A stretch of DNA of 64,000 nucleotides from Arthrobacter sp. NtRootA1 (GTDB lineage Bacteria; Actinomycetota; Actinomycetes; Actinomycetales; Micrococcaceae), in the NCBI RefSeq assembly GCF_019976975.1, contig NZ_AP024630.1, forward strand, positions 62,001-126,000, written 5' to 3'. Positions 26,529-34,529 of the stretch are shown here, one piece after another. Both the position numbers and the translations under genes were made by a program. The stretch's first letter is position 1. Each line of letters begins with the position of its first letter. The notes beneath the pieces were generated by a model, which saw only the letters and a program-made list of their open reading frames with translations, was not told the DNA's origin and did not search any database.

Positions 26529-27479
26529 TCAGCAGCCCAACCCGTCCACCGCATCCAACACATCACGGACGGTCACGGCAAGGAGCGCGGGATCGGGATC
26601 GGCGGCGAAAACGTCACCGCGGCGAAGTTCGACGGCGGTAAGCACCACATGCGGTCCAGGCGGCGGACCCCATTCTTCAGCAGGAGCGGGGCCGAACAGG
26701 ACCACGGAGGGCCGGGCGTAGGCGGACGCCAGGTGGGCCGCGCCGGTGTCCGCGGAAACGACGAGCCGAGCATCTGCAATGGTCGCTGCAAACTCTGCGA
26801 GGCCCTGCCGCCCGGCCAGCACGCCGCCGTCGAGGTTTGCTCCTTTGAGGTTTGCCAAGGCGGCAGTCTCCACTGCCCGCCCGCGCTCGGACGTGCCCCC
26901 GGTCAGCACGACGTCGTGCCCTGCCCGGGAGAGCTCGACCGCCACTTCGGCGAATCGCTCAATGGGCCAGAGCCTGCTGCCATATGCCGCACCTACATGG
27001 ATGACCGTGGAGCCTGGACGGGGTGGGGGAACGCTTGGCCTGTTGAGCCGATAATCCAGGGGATCGGCGTCGATGCCGTGCCAGTTGAGGAGTCGTGTCC
27101 AGCGCTCGCGCTCAGGAATGCCGGTGATCCATTCGGGCCCGTCCAACCCCGGCGCTTGGTACGCGAGCACCCGCCTTGCGCCAAGTTCGTCGATGCGTTG
27201 GCGGCTTTCGGGTCCGTTCCCGTGCAGGTTCACGGCGATGTCCACGGCGCCCGAGGGAATGTCCAGTGGATCATCAAGGCCCGGCGTGGGCAGGTGGTCG
27301 ATGCCGCCCACCAGTTCCAAGGCCTCGGCAATCCAGGCTGGTGCCGCATACAGAATGCGGTGCTCGGGAAATGCCCGGCGCAGGCCGCGAAGCGCCGGAA
27401 CGGCAACAAGGAGGTCCCCTAGTTTCAAGGCGCGCAAGGCAAGCAGCAGGGGTTGTCCGTTCATTTCGACGATGTCCAT
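26529..27479 (-). CDS. glycosyltransferase family 9 (heptosyltransferase-like), copy 1
   Basis: 316 residues. GT9 fold: ALRALKLGDLLVAVPALRGLRRAFP (in parts) at the N-terminus, the nucleotide-sugar region VIHVGAAYGSRLWPIERFAE, VLTGGTSERGR and VVSADTGAAHLASAYARPSVVLFGP (in parts). Family 9 enzymes typically transfer heptose from ADP-heptose to LPS core; in this Gram-positive the acceptor must be something else. It diverges from the gmhB-led operon across about 100 bp. The start could be 27479 or the ATG at 27464. Confidence 0.9.
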   Translation of the reverse strand: MDIVEMNGQPLLLALRALKLGDLLVAVPALRGLRRAFPEHRILYAAPAWIAEALELVGGIDHLPTPGLDDPLDIPSGAVDIAVNLHGNGPESRQRIDELGARRVLAYQAPGLDGPEWITGIPERERWTRLLNWHGIDADPLDYRLNRPSVPPPRPGSTVIHVGAAYGSRLWPIERFAEVAVELSRAGHDVVLTGGTSERGRAVETAALANLKGANLDGGVLAGRQGLAEFAATIADARLVVSADTGAAHLASAYARPSVVLFGPAPAEEWGPPPGPHVVLTAVELRRGDVFAADPDPALLAVTVRDVLDAVDGLGC

Positions 27480-27587
27480 GGTGGCCTCCCGCTAGGAGTC
27501 TAGCGGCCAACGCGGACGCCAACGCCGCAGGGAAACTTCTCGTCGTCACGCTGTTTAGTGTCGGGAGAACTGGGGAACGTTGCGGAT

Positions 27588-28166
27588 ATGGGAGGAACTG
27601 GAACGTTGAAAGCGGTCCTGTTTGACCGCGATGGAACGCTCGTCGTTGACGTGCCCTATAACGGCGACCCGCAACTGGTGCGGCCCATGGATAGCGCCCG
27701 TTCGGCCCTGGACCTGGTACGCCGGGCGGGACTGGCAACAGGGGTGCTGAGCAACCAGTCCGGCGTTGCCCGTGGCTTGCTGACCTTGAATCAAGTCCAC
27801 GCCGTGAACCAGCGCGTGGATGAGCTTCTGGGCCCGTTCGATGTGTGGGAAATCTGCCCGCACGGCCCGGCCGATGGCTGTGACTGCCGTAAGCCTGCGC
27901 CGGGAATGATTCTCGCAGCCTGCAGCACACTGGGGCTGCAGCCGTTCCAGGTGGCCTTTGTTGGGGACATCGGTACCGACGTGGAAGCAGCGACGGCGGC
28001 CGGCTCGCAGTCGATACTGGTGCCCACTCACGTGACGCGGACCGAGGAAATTGAGGCGGCAGAAATGGTTGCGGAGAACCTGCTGGCCGCCGTCGAGCTG
28101 TTGCTTGATACCGGTGCACGAGGGGCATCCGGGAAACCCGACGCCAGGCAGGACCCACCTGTATGA
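27588..28166 (+). CDS. gmhB: D-glycero-D-manno-heptose 1,7-bisphosphate phosphatase-like HAD
   Basis: 192 residues from ATG 27588 (a TTG at 27606 is an alternative). HAD-IIIA signature FDRDGTLVV with Asp13/Asp15, SNQSGVARGLL near residue 56 and VGDIGTDVEAA near 125. The Zn-loop cysteines and histidine are kept as CPHGPADGCDC (Cys90, His92, Cys98, Cys100), although the loop is shorter than in E. coli GmhB. It removes the C7 phosphate from heptose 1,7-bisphosphate. It is first in an operon of overlapping genes; the stop overlaps the next start (ATGA). Confidence 0.85.
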   Translation: MGGTGTLKAVLFDRDGTLVVDVPYNGDPQLVRPMDSARSALDLVRRAGLATGVLSNQSGVARGLLTLNQVHAVNQRVDELLGPFDVWEICPHGPADGCDCRKPAPGMILAACSTLGLQPFQVAFVGDIGTDVEAATAAGSQSILVPTHVTRTEEIEAAEMVAENLLAAVELLLDTGARGASGKPDARQDPPV

Positions 28167-29251
28167 GCCGCGTCCTGGTAGCCCGACTGGACAGCATGGG
28201 CGATGTCCTCCTCGCTGGACCGGCATTGCGTGCCGTGGCGAACGGAAGCAGGCCGGACGGCAGCCGGCCCAACGACGTCGTCCTCCTGTGCGGCCCCGAA
28301 GGCGCCGGGGCTGCGGAAATGCTCCCCGGAGTGACCCAGGTCCACACGTGGCCGTGCCCATGGATCGTCAATCCGGCGCCGGACGTGACGGCTGAGCTGA
28401 CCGCTGGCCTGATCGAGTTCGTCCGCAGCTCCAGGATTGAGGAAGCCGTGATCCTCACGTCCTTCCACCAGTCCCCGCTTCCGTTGGCACTGTTGCTGCG
28501 GCTGGCAGGCGTCAAGCGCATCACCGGCGCCTCCACTGACTTCGCCGGCTCCCTCCTGGACGTCCGGCTGAAACCCGGGGAAGACTTTCCCGAAGACCAG
28601 CCTGAAGTGGTGCGGGCCCTGGGGATTGCGCAGGCAGCAGGCTTCCAGCTTCCCCGGGGCGACGATGGCAAGCTCCACATCAACCCGCTGGACGAACCCG
28701 GGGAGCTGGTGGACGAACTCACCCAAAAAGGCCCGTACATCGTGGTCCACCCGGGCTCAGCGGCTCCCGCGAGGGCGTGGCCGGCACTCCACCACGCAGC
28801 CACCGTGGAACTCCTTGAAGCGTATGGACACCAGGTGGTGGTCACGGGAGGGCCGGGCGAAACATCGCTGACGGCAACCGTGGCAGGACCTTCGGCACAC
28901 AATCTCGGCGGCACAACGGACTTGCGGACCCTGGCAGCGGTACTCGCGGGCGCCGCCGTCGTGGTCACCGGCAACACTGGGCCCGCCCACCTGGCCGCAG
29001 CGGTCGGAACGCCGGTGGTGTGCCTGTTTTCCCCTGTGGTTCCTGCCATCCGCTGGGCGCCCTACGGCGTTCCGATGGAATTGCTCGGCGACCAGGAAGC
29101 AGCATGCAGGAATACGCGGGCACGCATCTGCCCGGTACCGGGCCACCCGTGCCTTAGCTCAGTCACCCCGGAACAAGTCCTTGAGGCGGTGGAACGGCTG
29201 TTGGGGGGAGTCTCCTCCCTCAGCACCCGAAGGAAGGTGTGGAAACCATGA
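28163..29251 (+). CDS. glycosyltransferase family 9 (heptosyltransferase-like), copy 2
   Basis: 362 residues, GT9 type: VARLDSMGDVLLAGPALRAVA (in parts), IVVHPGSAAPARAWPALHHA, VVTGGPGETSL, VVTGNTGPAHLAAAVGTPVVCLFSP (in parts) near the C-terminus. A C-terminal segment ACRNTRARICPVPGHPCL carries three cysteines close together, seen in other actinobacterial GT9 proteins. It overlaps its neighbours at both ends by four bases, so it is co-translated with gmhB and the next transferase. Likely adds a heptose to an envelope glycan (inference from the cluster). Confidence 0.9.
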   Translation: MSRVLVARLDSMGDVLLAGPALRAVANGSRPDGSRPNDVVLLCGPEGAGAAEMLPGVTQVHTWPCPWIVNPAPDVTAELTAGLIEFVRSSRIEEAVILTSFHQSPLPLALLLRLAGVKRITGASTDFAGSLLDVRLKPGEDFPEDQPEVVRALGIAQAAGFQLPRGDDGKLHINPLDEPGELVDELTQKGPYIVVHPGSAAPARAWPALHHAATVELLEAYGHQVVVTGGPGETSLTATVAGPSAHNLGGTTDLRTLAAVLAGAAVVVTGNTGPAHLAAAVGTPVVCLFSPVVPAIRWAPYGVPMELLGDQEAACRNTRARICPVPGHPCLSSVTPEQVLEAVERLLGGVSSLSTRRKVWKP

Positions 29252-30384
29252 GGATCCTGGTGTGGCATATCCACGGAGGATGGATGGAGGCCTTCGTCAG
29301 GGGCCAGCACGAGTACCTCCTTCCGGTAGAGCCCGACGGCGGTCCGTGGGGTTTGGGGCGAGGTGGCAGGGAGTGGCCGGTCGCCGCGCAGGAGATTGAC
29401 CTGGACACCCTCGATCCGGACAGCGTGGACGTGGTGGTCCTGCAACGTCCGGAGGAGATCGCCGCCGTTGCCCGGAAGCTGGGTCGAAGGCCCGGCGTGG
29501 ACCTGCCCGCCGTCTACCTTGAACACAACACGCCTAAAGGCGACGTCCCGTTCACTCTCCATCCGCTGGCCGATCAGCACACTATCCCCGTGGTTCATGT
29601 GACGTACTTCAACCAGCTCTTCTGGGACACCGGATCCACGCCAACAGTTGTGATCGAGCACGGCATCCCCGATCCGGGCCGACTTTATACCGGTGAACGC
29701 GAAGAGATGGGGGTGGTGGTCAATGAACCCGTGCGCCGCGGCCGGGTGACGGGCACGGACCTCCTCCCTGGCTTCGCCGGGGTAGGGCCTTTGAGGGCGT
29801 TCGGAATGGGGACGGAAGCCTTGCCGGAAGCGCTGAACCTGAAGGGGTTCGGCCTGAGCGAGGAGCGTCTGCGGATTTCCGGGGACGTACCCGCGCCCAG
29901 GCTGCACCAAGAACTCGCCCGCTGCCGGCTCTACCTGCACCCGTTGCGTTGGACATCCCTCGGGTTGGCCTTGCTCGAAGCCATGCACCTGGGAATGCCC
30001 GTCCTGGCACTGGCGACCACGGAGGCGTCCCGCGCTATTCCGCCGGAAGCCGGCCTTGTCTCAAACAATGTTGACCAGCTCCAACGGTTCGCCCGGCAGC
30101 TGCTGGACGATCCCGACGACGCCTATGCGATGGGGATGGTGGCCCGGTCTGCAGCCTTGGAACGCTACGGGCTCGCAAGATTTCACCAGGACTGGGACGA
30201 ACTCCTGGCCGATCTCCCAACATCACGCCCCTCGACTGCCAATAGCCGTCTTCCCGAAAAGCAGATCCCTGAAACGCAGGTCCCTGAAACGCAGGTCCCG
30301 AATAAACAGCTCCCCAACACGGAACGCCGCCCGCAACCAGGTTCGGAGTCCGTCAGCCATGACACAGAGAGGACGCACCCATGA
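29248..30384 (+). CDS. GT-B glycosyltransferase (GT4-like) with a repetitive C-terminal tail
   Basis: 378 residues from ATG 29248 (overlapping the previous stop; AAGGAAGG upstream). The C-terminal GT-B half has the GT4 E-x7-E pattern in SLGLALLEAMHLGMPVLAL. The N-terminal half starts MRILVWHIHGGWMEAF and has a conserved YLEHNTPKGD. After residue 325 the protein changes to a disordered Pro/Glu/Gln/Thr tail with a degenerate repeat (IPETQ, VPETQ, VPNKQ, LPNTE), encoded by a short tandem DNA repeat at about 30261-30325. The acceptor is unknown; the setting implies heptose-glycan assembly. Confidence 0.85.
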   Translation: MRILVWHIHGGWMEAFVRGQHEYLLPVEPDGGPWGLGRGGREWPVAAQEIDLDTLDPDSVDVVVLQRPEEIAAVARKLGRRPGVDLPAVYLEHNTPKGDVPFTLHPLADQHTIPVVHVTYFNQLFWDTGSTPTVVIEHGIPDPGRLYTGEREEMGVVVNEPVRRGRVTGTDLLPGFAGVGPLRAFGMGTEALPEALNLKGFGLSEERLRISGDVPAPRLHQELARCRLYLHPLRWTSLGLALLEAMHLGMPVLALATTEASRAIPPEAGLVSNNVDQLQRFARQLLDDPDDAYAMGMVARSAALERYGLARFHQDWDELLADLPTSRPSTANSRLPEKQIPETQVPETQVPNKQLPNTERRPQPGSESVSHDTERTHP

Positions 30385-31652
30385 AAATCTCCATGGTTTC
30401 CGAACACGCCAGTCCATTGGCCGCCTTGGGAGGTGTGGACGCCGGGGGGCAAAACGTCCACGTGGCCGCCCTTTCATCGAGCCTTGCCAGCCGCGGCCAC
30501 CAAGTCACCGTGTACACGCGGCGGGATGACCCGGATCTTCCTGCAAAGGTGCAGGTTGCGCCGGGACTCTCCGTAGTACATGTTGACGCTGGCCCGGCCT
30601 GCCATATCCCCAAGGACGAGCTGCTTCCTTTCATGGGTGAGCTCGCAGACGGCATCTGCCGGGACTGGGCGGACTCGGTCCCGGACGTTGTCCACGCGCA
30701 TTTCTGGATGTCCGGGCTGGCGGCGATCCAAGCTTCCAGACGGGCCGGTGCCGCCGAGCACGTAGCCGTGGTCCAGACCTTCCACGCACTGGGTTCGGTC
30801 AAGCGCAGGCACCAAGGTTCAGCGGACACCAGCCCACCGGCACGTGCATGGCTGGAACCGTGGGTAGGGCGCACAGCGGACTGGGTGATCGCCACCTGCC
30901 CTGACGAGGTTTTTGAGCTCAAAGCGCTGGGCATTGGCCGGTCAAGAATTTCCATCGCACCATGCGGGGTGGATCTCAACCTATTCCCGGGCACTGGAGA
31001 GCCAGAGAGTAAGGCCCGCACGCACCGCATCCTGAGTGTGGGCCGCCTGGTTCCAAGGAAGGGCGTGGATCTGGTGATCCAGGCACTGCCCCTCCTGGCT
31101 GAGGCCGGTTTCGACGACGTCGAGCTCCTCATAGTCGGAGGCTCCGGCGACGCCCTGAACCTCGAAGAGGATCCGGAAGCCCAGAGACTTCGCGCCTTGA
31201 CCAAGGAACTTGGCGTGGAGGACAAGGTCACCATGCGCGGACAGGTTCCGCGTGACGCAATGCCCGGAATTTTCCGCAGTGCCGACGCCGTGGTCTGCGC
31301 ACCGTGGTACGAACCGTTCGGCATCGTTCCCCTTGAAGCCATGGCGTGCGGAGTGCCCGTAGTGGCCGCGGCCGTCGGGGGACTCCGGGAGACCGTCGTC
31401 AACCAGAAAACCGGGCTGCACGTACCGCCGCGGGACCCGGAAGCAATCGCCGACGCCGTGGCGCGGCTCCTCGGCGACCCCGCCTTGCGTGCCGAAATGG
31501 GCCGGGCCGGAAGCCGCCGCGCCCGCTCACGCTACTCCTGGGACCGCATCGCCGCAGATACCGAGAAAGCGTACCGGTCCGTCTTGGCCGCCGGGCTGTC
31601 CCGGCAAGCCGGAGAAGGCCTGGCGGAACCACTGGAAGGAACAGCACTGTGA
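30381..31652 (+). CDS. glycosyltransferase family 4
   Basis: 423 residues, full GT4 two-domain enzyme: EHASPLAALGGVDAGGQNVHV near the N-terminus (the glycine-rich acceptor loop of sucrose-synthase-like GT4s), VGRLVPRKGVDLVIQALPLL (in parts), and EPFGIVPLEAMACGVPVV with the E-x7-E motif near residue 320. It resembles MshA/sucrose-phosphate-synthase-like retaining enzymes. Overlaps with both neighbours (ATGA upstream, GTGA downstream) place it firmly inside the heptose operon. Confidence 0.92.
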   Translation: MKISMVSEHASPLAALGGVDAGGQNVHVAALSSSLASRGHQVTVYTRRDDPDLPAKVQVAPGLSVVHVDAGPACHIPKDELLPFMGELADGICRDWADSVPDVVHAHFWMSGLAAIQASRRAGAAEHVAVVQTFHALGSVKRRHQGSADTSPPARAWLEPWVGRTADWVIATCPDEVFELKALGIGRSRISIAPCGVDLNLFPGTGEPESKARTHRILSVGRLVPRKGVDLVIQALPLLAEAGFDDVELLIVGGSGDALNLEEDPEAQRLRALTKELGVEDKVTMRGQVPRDAMPGIFRSADAVVCAPWYEPFGIVPLEAMACGVPVVAAAVGGLRETVVNQKTGLHVPPRDPEAIADAVARLLGDPALRAEMGRAGSRRARSRYSWDRIAADTEKAYRSVLAAGLSRQAGEGLAEPLEGTAL

Positions 31653-32368
31653 CTACAGAATCGACAGTTCCCAAGAGAATCGCGCCAAACACCCGGCCCG
31701 TCCCGGATACTGTGCCCACTGGCTGGAGCGGATCCAGAAGGCCAACAAACATCCGTGAACCACAGATTGCATCAGAGGTCACCGCACACCTGGACAACGT
31801 TCTGCCTGCGCTCGAGTCCTTGCGCTCGCAGGCCCCCCGCCTGTCGGAGTGGGGAACGGAACTCGCCCACCGGCTCTTGTCCGGCCAACGGCTGCTGGCC
31901 GCCGGCAATGGGGGATCGGCTGCCGAAGCCCAGCATCTCACCGCCGAACTCGTTGGCCGGTTCGATGCTGAACGCGCCCCCTTTTCCGCGATCTCCCTGC
32001 ACGCCGAGACTTCCGCCCTCACGGCACTGTCAAACGACTACGGCTACGAGGAAGTCTTCGCCCGCCAGGTCAGGGCACACGGCCGGGCAGGGGACGTCCT
32101 CATCCTTCTCTCCACGAGCGGACGCAGCCCCAACCTTCTCAACGCTGTCAGGGCTGCAAGGGAACGCGGCGTCACAACGTGGGCGCTGACGGGCGCGGGT
32201 CCCAACCCGCTGGCCGACGCCTGCGATCAAGCCATCACAGTGGACGCCATCGCAGCCAACGCCCAGGAAGGCCACCTCATTGCCGTCCACGCTGTGTGCC
32301 GGGCCTTCGATGCGGAGGTCGCGAGGAGGACGGGGCCTCGCCTGGCCGGGGACGGAGCCCAGCCATGA
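31649..32368 (+). CDS. gmhA: phosphoheptose isomerase (SIS domain)
   Basis: 239 residues from a GTG at 31649 overlapping the GT4 stop. The first 40 residues are a non-conserved extension; then a SIS domain follows with AAGNGGSAAEAQHLTAEL (residues 84-101), LSTSGRSPNLL and EGHLIAVHAVC, all GmhA hallmarks including the Zn/catalytic Glu and His regions. It converts sedoheptulose 7-phosphate to D-glycero-D-manno-heptose 7-phosphate, the first committed step to nucleotide heptose. The stop overlaps the first HldE gene. Confidence 0.92.
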   Translation: MTTESTVPKRIAPNTRPVPDTVPTGWSGSRRPTNIREPQIASEVTAHLDNVLPALESLRSQAPRLSEWGTELAHRLLSGQRLLAAGNGGSAAEAQHLTAELVGRFDAERAPFSAISLHAETSALTALSNDYGYEEVFARQVRAHGRAGDVLILLSTSGRSPNLLNAVRAARERGVTTWALTGAGPNPLADACDQAITVDAIAANAQEGHLIAVHAVCRAFDAEVARRTGPRLAGDGAQP

Positions 32369-33792
32369 AAGTGACAGTTGTAGGTGACGTCCTCCTGGAC
32401 GTGGACATCAACGGCACCGCCACACGGCTCAGCCCCGACGCACCCGTGCCCGTAGTGGACGTTGCCCATATCCGGCGTCGGGCAGGTGGGGCCGGTCTCG
32501 TGGCTACACTGCTTGCGCGCGACGGTCACGACGTCGCCCTGGTCACCGCGGTGTCGGACGACGACGGCGCCAGCCACCTCAGGCGCGCCCTGGCCGGTGT
32601 CGCCATACTCGCCGGAGCCCCGCTCGCCCCAACGCCCACCAAGACCCGCGTGCGCATTGGGACCCACCCCGTGGTCCGGTTCGACGAAGGATGCGCACCT
32701 GCCCCATCCCCGTCGTGCACCGAAGAGATGCTCGCAGCCATTGCCTCCGCGGAAGCGGTGATCGTGGCCGACTACGGCCGCGGAATCACGGCGAACCCCG
32801 ACATCCGCACTGCGCTCGCCGACGCTGCCCGCCACGTCCCGGTGGTGTGGGATCCGCACCCTGCCGGTTCGGAGCCGGTGCCGGGTGTCGCCGTCGTGAC
32901 GCCCAACTTCGCAGAGGCCCGGGCCGCTGCGAAGGTGGGCGGGCAGGATCAGTCCAAGACTGCTGCGGAGGACGCAGGAAAACATTTGCTGGATCGCTGG
33001 CGCAGCAATGCCGTCCTGGTCACGACCGGCGAAGATGGTGCGGTTTTAGTGGAACGTGGGGGACCGGGCAAGATCATCCACGCTCCCAAAACAACCGTGG
33101 ACGATCCTTGCGGTGCCGGAGACCGCTTGGCTGGGAGCCTTGCCGTGTATTTGGGTCTGGGGCTCGCGCTGCCGGGTGCCGCGGCCAGAGCTGTTGAGGA
33201 TGCCTCTGCATTCCTCGCGAAGGGCGGAGCCTCCTCCCTGGTCATGGATACAAGGACCCCGGACGCTGCAGGGAACAGCCAGCCGGTCAGGGCAAAGGCG
33301 AGTCCCGTCGTCGAGCTTTTTGGCCGCTTTCAGGGCCTGGAACCCGGAATCCAACTCGCGCGGACAGTCCGCGCGAGTGGTGGGACCGTCGTGGCGACCG
33401 GCGGCTGCTTCGACCTCCTCCATGCCGGCCACGCAAGGACGTTGGCTGCGGCCCGCAGCATGGGTGATTGCCTCATTGTTTGCTTGAATTCCGATGATTC
33501 TGTGCGGCGGCTCAAGGGCCCGCACCGGCCGATCGTCAGCATGGAGGACAGGGCAGAGCTCTTGCTCGCGTTGACCTGTGTTGATGCCGTGGTGGTCTTC
33601 GACGAGGACACCCCCGAAGCCTGCCTGAACCAGCTCCGGCCCGATATTTGGGTCAAGGGCGGAGATTACGAACCCCACGAATTGCCGGAAGCCAGCCTCG
33701 TGGCTGTATGGGGAGGGCGTTGCGTTACGGTGCCCTTCCATCCGGCCCGCTCCACCAGCGGCCTGGCTGAAGCACTGGCCAAAGTCAGCTGA
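32365..33792 (+). CDS. hldE: bifunctional heptose kinase/nucleotidyltransferase (HldE-type), copy 1
   Basis: 475 residues. Residues 1-310 form a PfkB kinase domain (VGDVLLDVD at the start, catalytic GAGD near 248). Residues 343-475 form a cytidylyltransferase-like domain with TGGCFDLLHAGH (HxGH motif) and LNSDDSVRRLKGPHRPI. HldE phosphorylates heptose 7-phosphate at C1 and later adds AMP to heptose 1-phosphate. Here the kinase glycine motif reads GGAGLVA (residues 41-47), where canonical HldE and copy 2 have GGAAN; losing that Asn may alter substrate use. It overlaps gmhA by four bases. Confidence 0.88.
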   Translation: MKVTVVGDVLLDVDINGTATRLSPDAPVPVVDVAHIRRRAGGAGLVATLLARDGHDVALVTAVSDDDGASHLRRALAGVAILAGAPLAPTPTKTRVRIGTHPVVRFDEGCAPAPSPSCTEEMLAAIASAEAVIVADYGRGITANPDIRTALADAARHVPVVWDPHPAGSEPVPGVAVVTPNFAEARAAAKVGGQDQSKTAAEDAGKHLLDRWRSNAVLVTTGEDGAVLVERGGPGKIIHAPKTTVDDPCGAGDRLAGSLAVYLGLGLALPGAAARAVEDASAFLAKGGASSLVMDTRTPDAAGNSQPVRAKASPVVELFGRFQGLEPGIQLARTVRASGGTVVATGGCFDLLHAGHARTLAAARSMGDCLIVCLNSDDSVRRLKGPHRPIVSMEDRAELLLALTCVDAVVVFDEDTPEACLNQLRPDIWVKGGDYEPHELPEASLVAVWGGRCVTVPFHPARSTSGLAEALAKVS

Positions 33793-33833
33793 CCGTAGCT
33801 GCCATCAAAGAATCGACCACCGAAAGGAATCGC

Positions 33834-34529
33834 ATGAACACGCAAACTCCCGGCCGCGTCATCGTCACTGGAGGCGGCTCCGGCCTCGGCGCTGCAATCG
33901 TCGATGCCATCCGCGATGCCGGAGGCACTCCCTTCGTCTTCGACCGCAATATCAGCAACGTGTCCGGCGCTAAAGCCCTTGAAGTCGACGTTTCCAACCG
34001 TGAATCAGTTGAAGCCGCCGTGAAAGAGGCGGCCGAAAGCCTCGGCGGCCTGGATGGGGTGGTGACGGCCGCGGGCATCGACCGCTGTGGCAAACTGGCC
34101 GACGTTCCCGCAGCCGAGTGGGAAAAGGTGATTGGAGTGAATCTCCTGGGCACCGTTTCCGTGGTCCGTGCGGCGTTGCCGTACTTGAAGGAATCCCGGG
34201 GCCGGGCCATCACCATCGCCTCAACCCTCGGTTTGCGGGCACTGCCGGACGCTACGGCGTACTGCGCCTCCAAGTTCGGCGTCATCGGATTCAGCCGGGC
34301 ATTGGCCGCCGAAACCGGGGGAGTCATTGGTGTCACCACCATCATTCCGGGAGGCATGAAGACACATTTCTTTGATGACCGCGACGAACAATACAAGCCG
34401 CAGGACGACTCCAAACTCAACGATCCTGCGAACGTGGCGCAAGCCGTGGTGTTCGCGTTGTCGCAGCCGTTTGGTAGCGAGGTCCGTGAGCTCCTTATTT
34501 GCCCCGCAGAAGAAGGCTCGTGGCCATAA
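33834..34529 (+). CDS. short-chain dehydrogenase/reductase
   Basis: 231 residues, classical SDR: NAD(P) motif TGGGSGLGAA at residue 10, VVTAAGID, and the catalytic Tyr-x3-Lys in AYCASKFGVIGF with a Ser in TIASTLGL upstream. AAAGGAA precedes the ATG, 42 bp after hldE, so it is probably the last gene of the operon. It could oxidise or reduce a sugar intermediate, but classical SDRs are too varied to assign. Its last 35 bp overlap the end of the convergent GT9 copy 3. Confidence 0.88.
   Translation: MNTQTPGRVIVTGGGSGLGAAIVDAIRDAGGTPFVFDRNISNVSGAKALEVDVSNRESVEAAVKEAAESLGGLDGVVTAAGIDRCGKLADVPAAEWEKVIGVNLLGTVSVVRAALPYLKESRGRAITIASTLGLRALPDATAYCASKFGVIGFSRALAAETGGVIGVTTIIPGGMKTHFFDDRDEQYKPQDDSKLNDPANVAQAVVFALSQPFGSEVRELLICPAEEGSWP

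Noticed and set aside
27274..29049. Minus-strand open frame of 591 codons across the gmhB and GT9 genes
   Set aside because: Arg/Pro/Ser-rich low-complexity translation, no domain and no start signal; it is a shadow of the real plus-strand genes.
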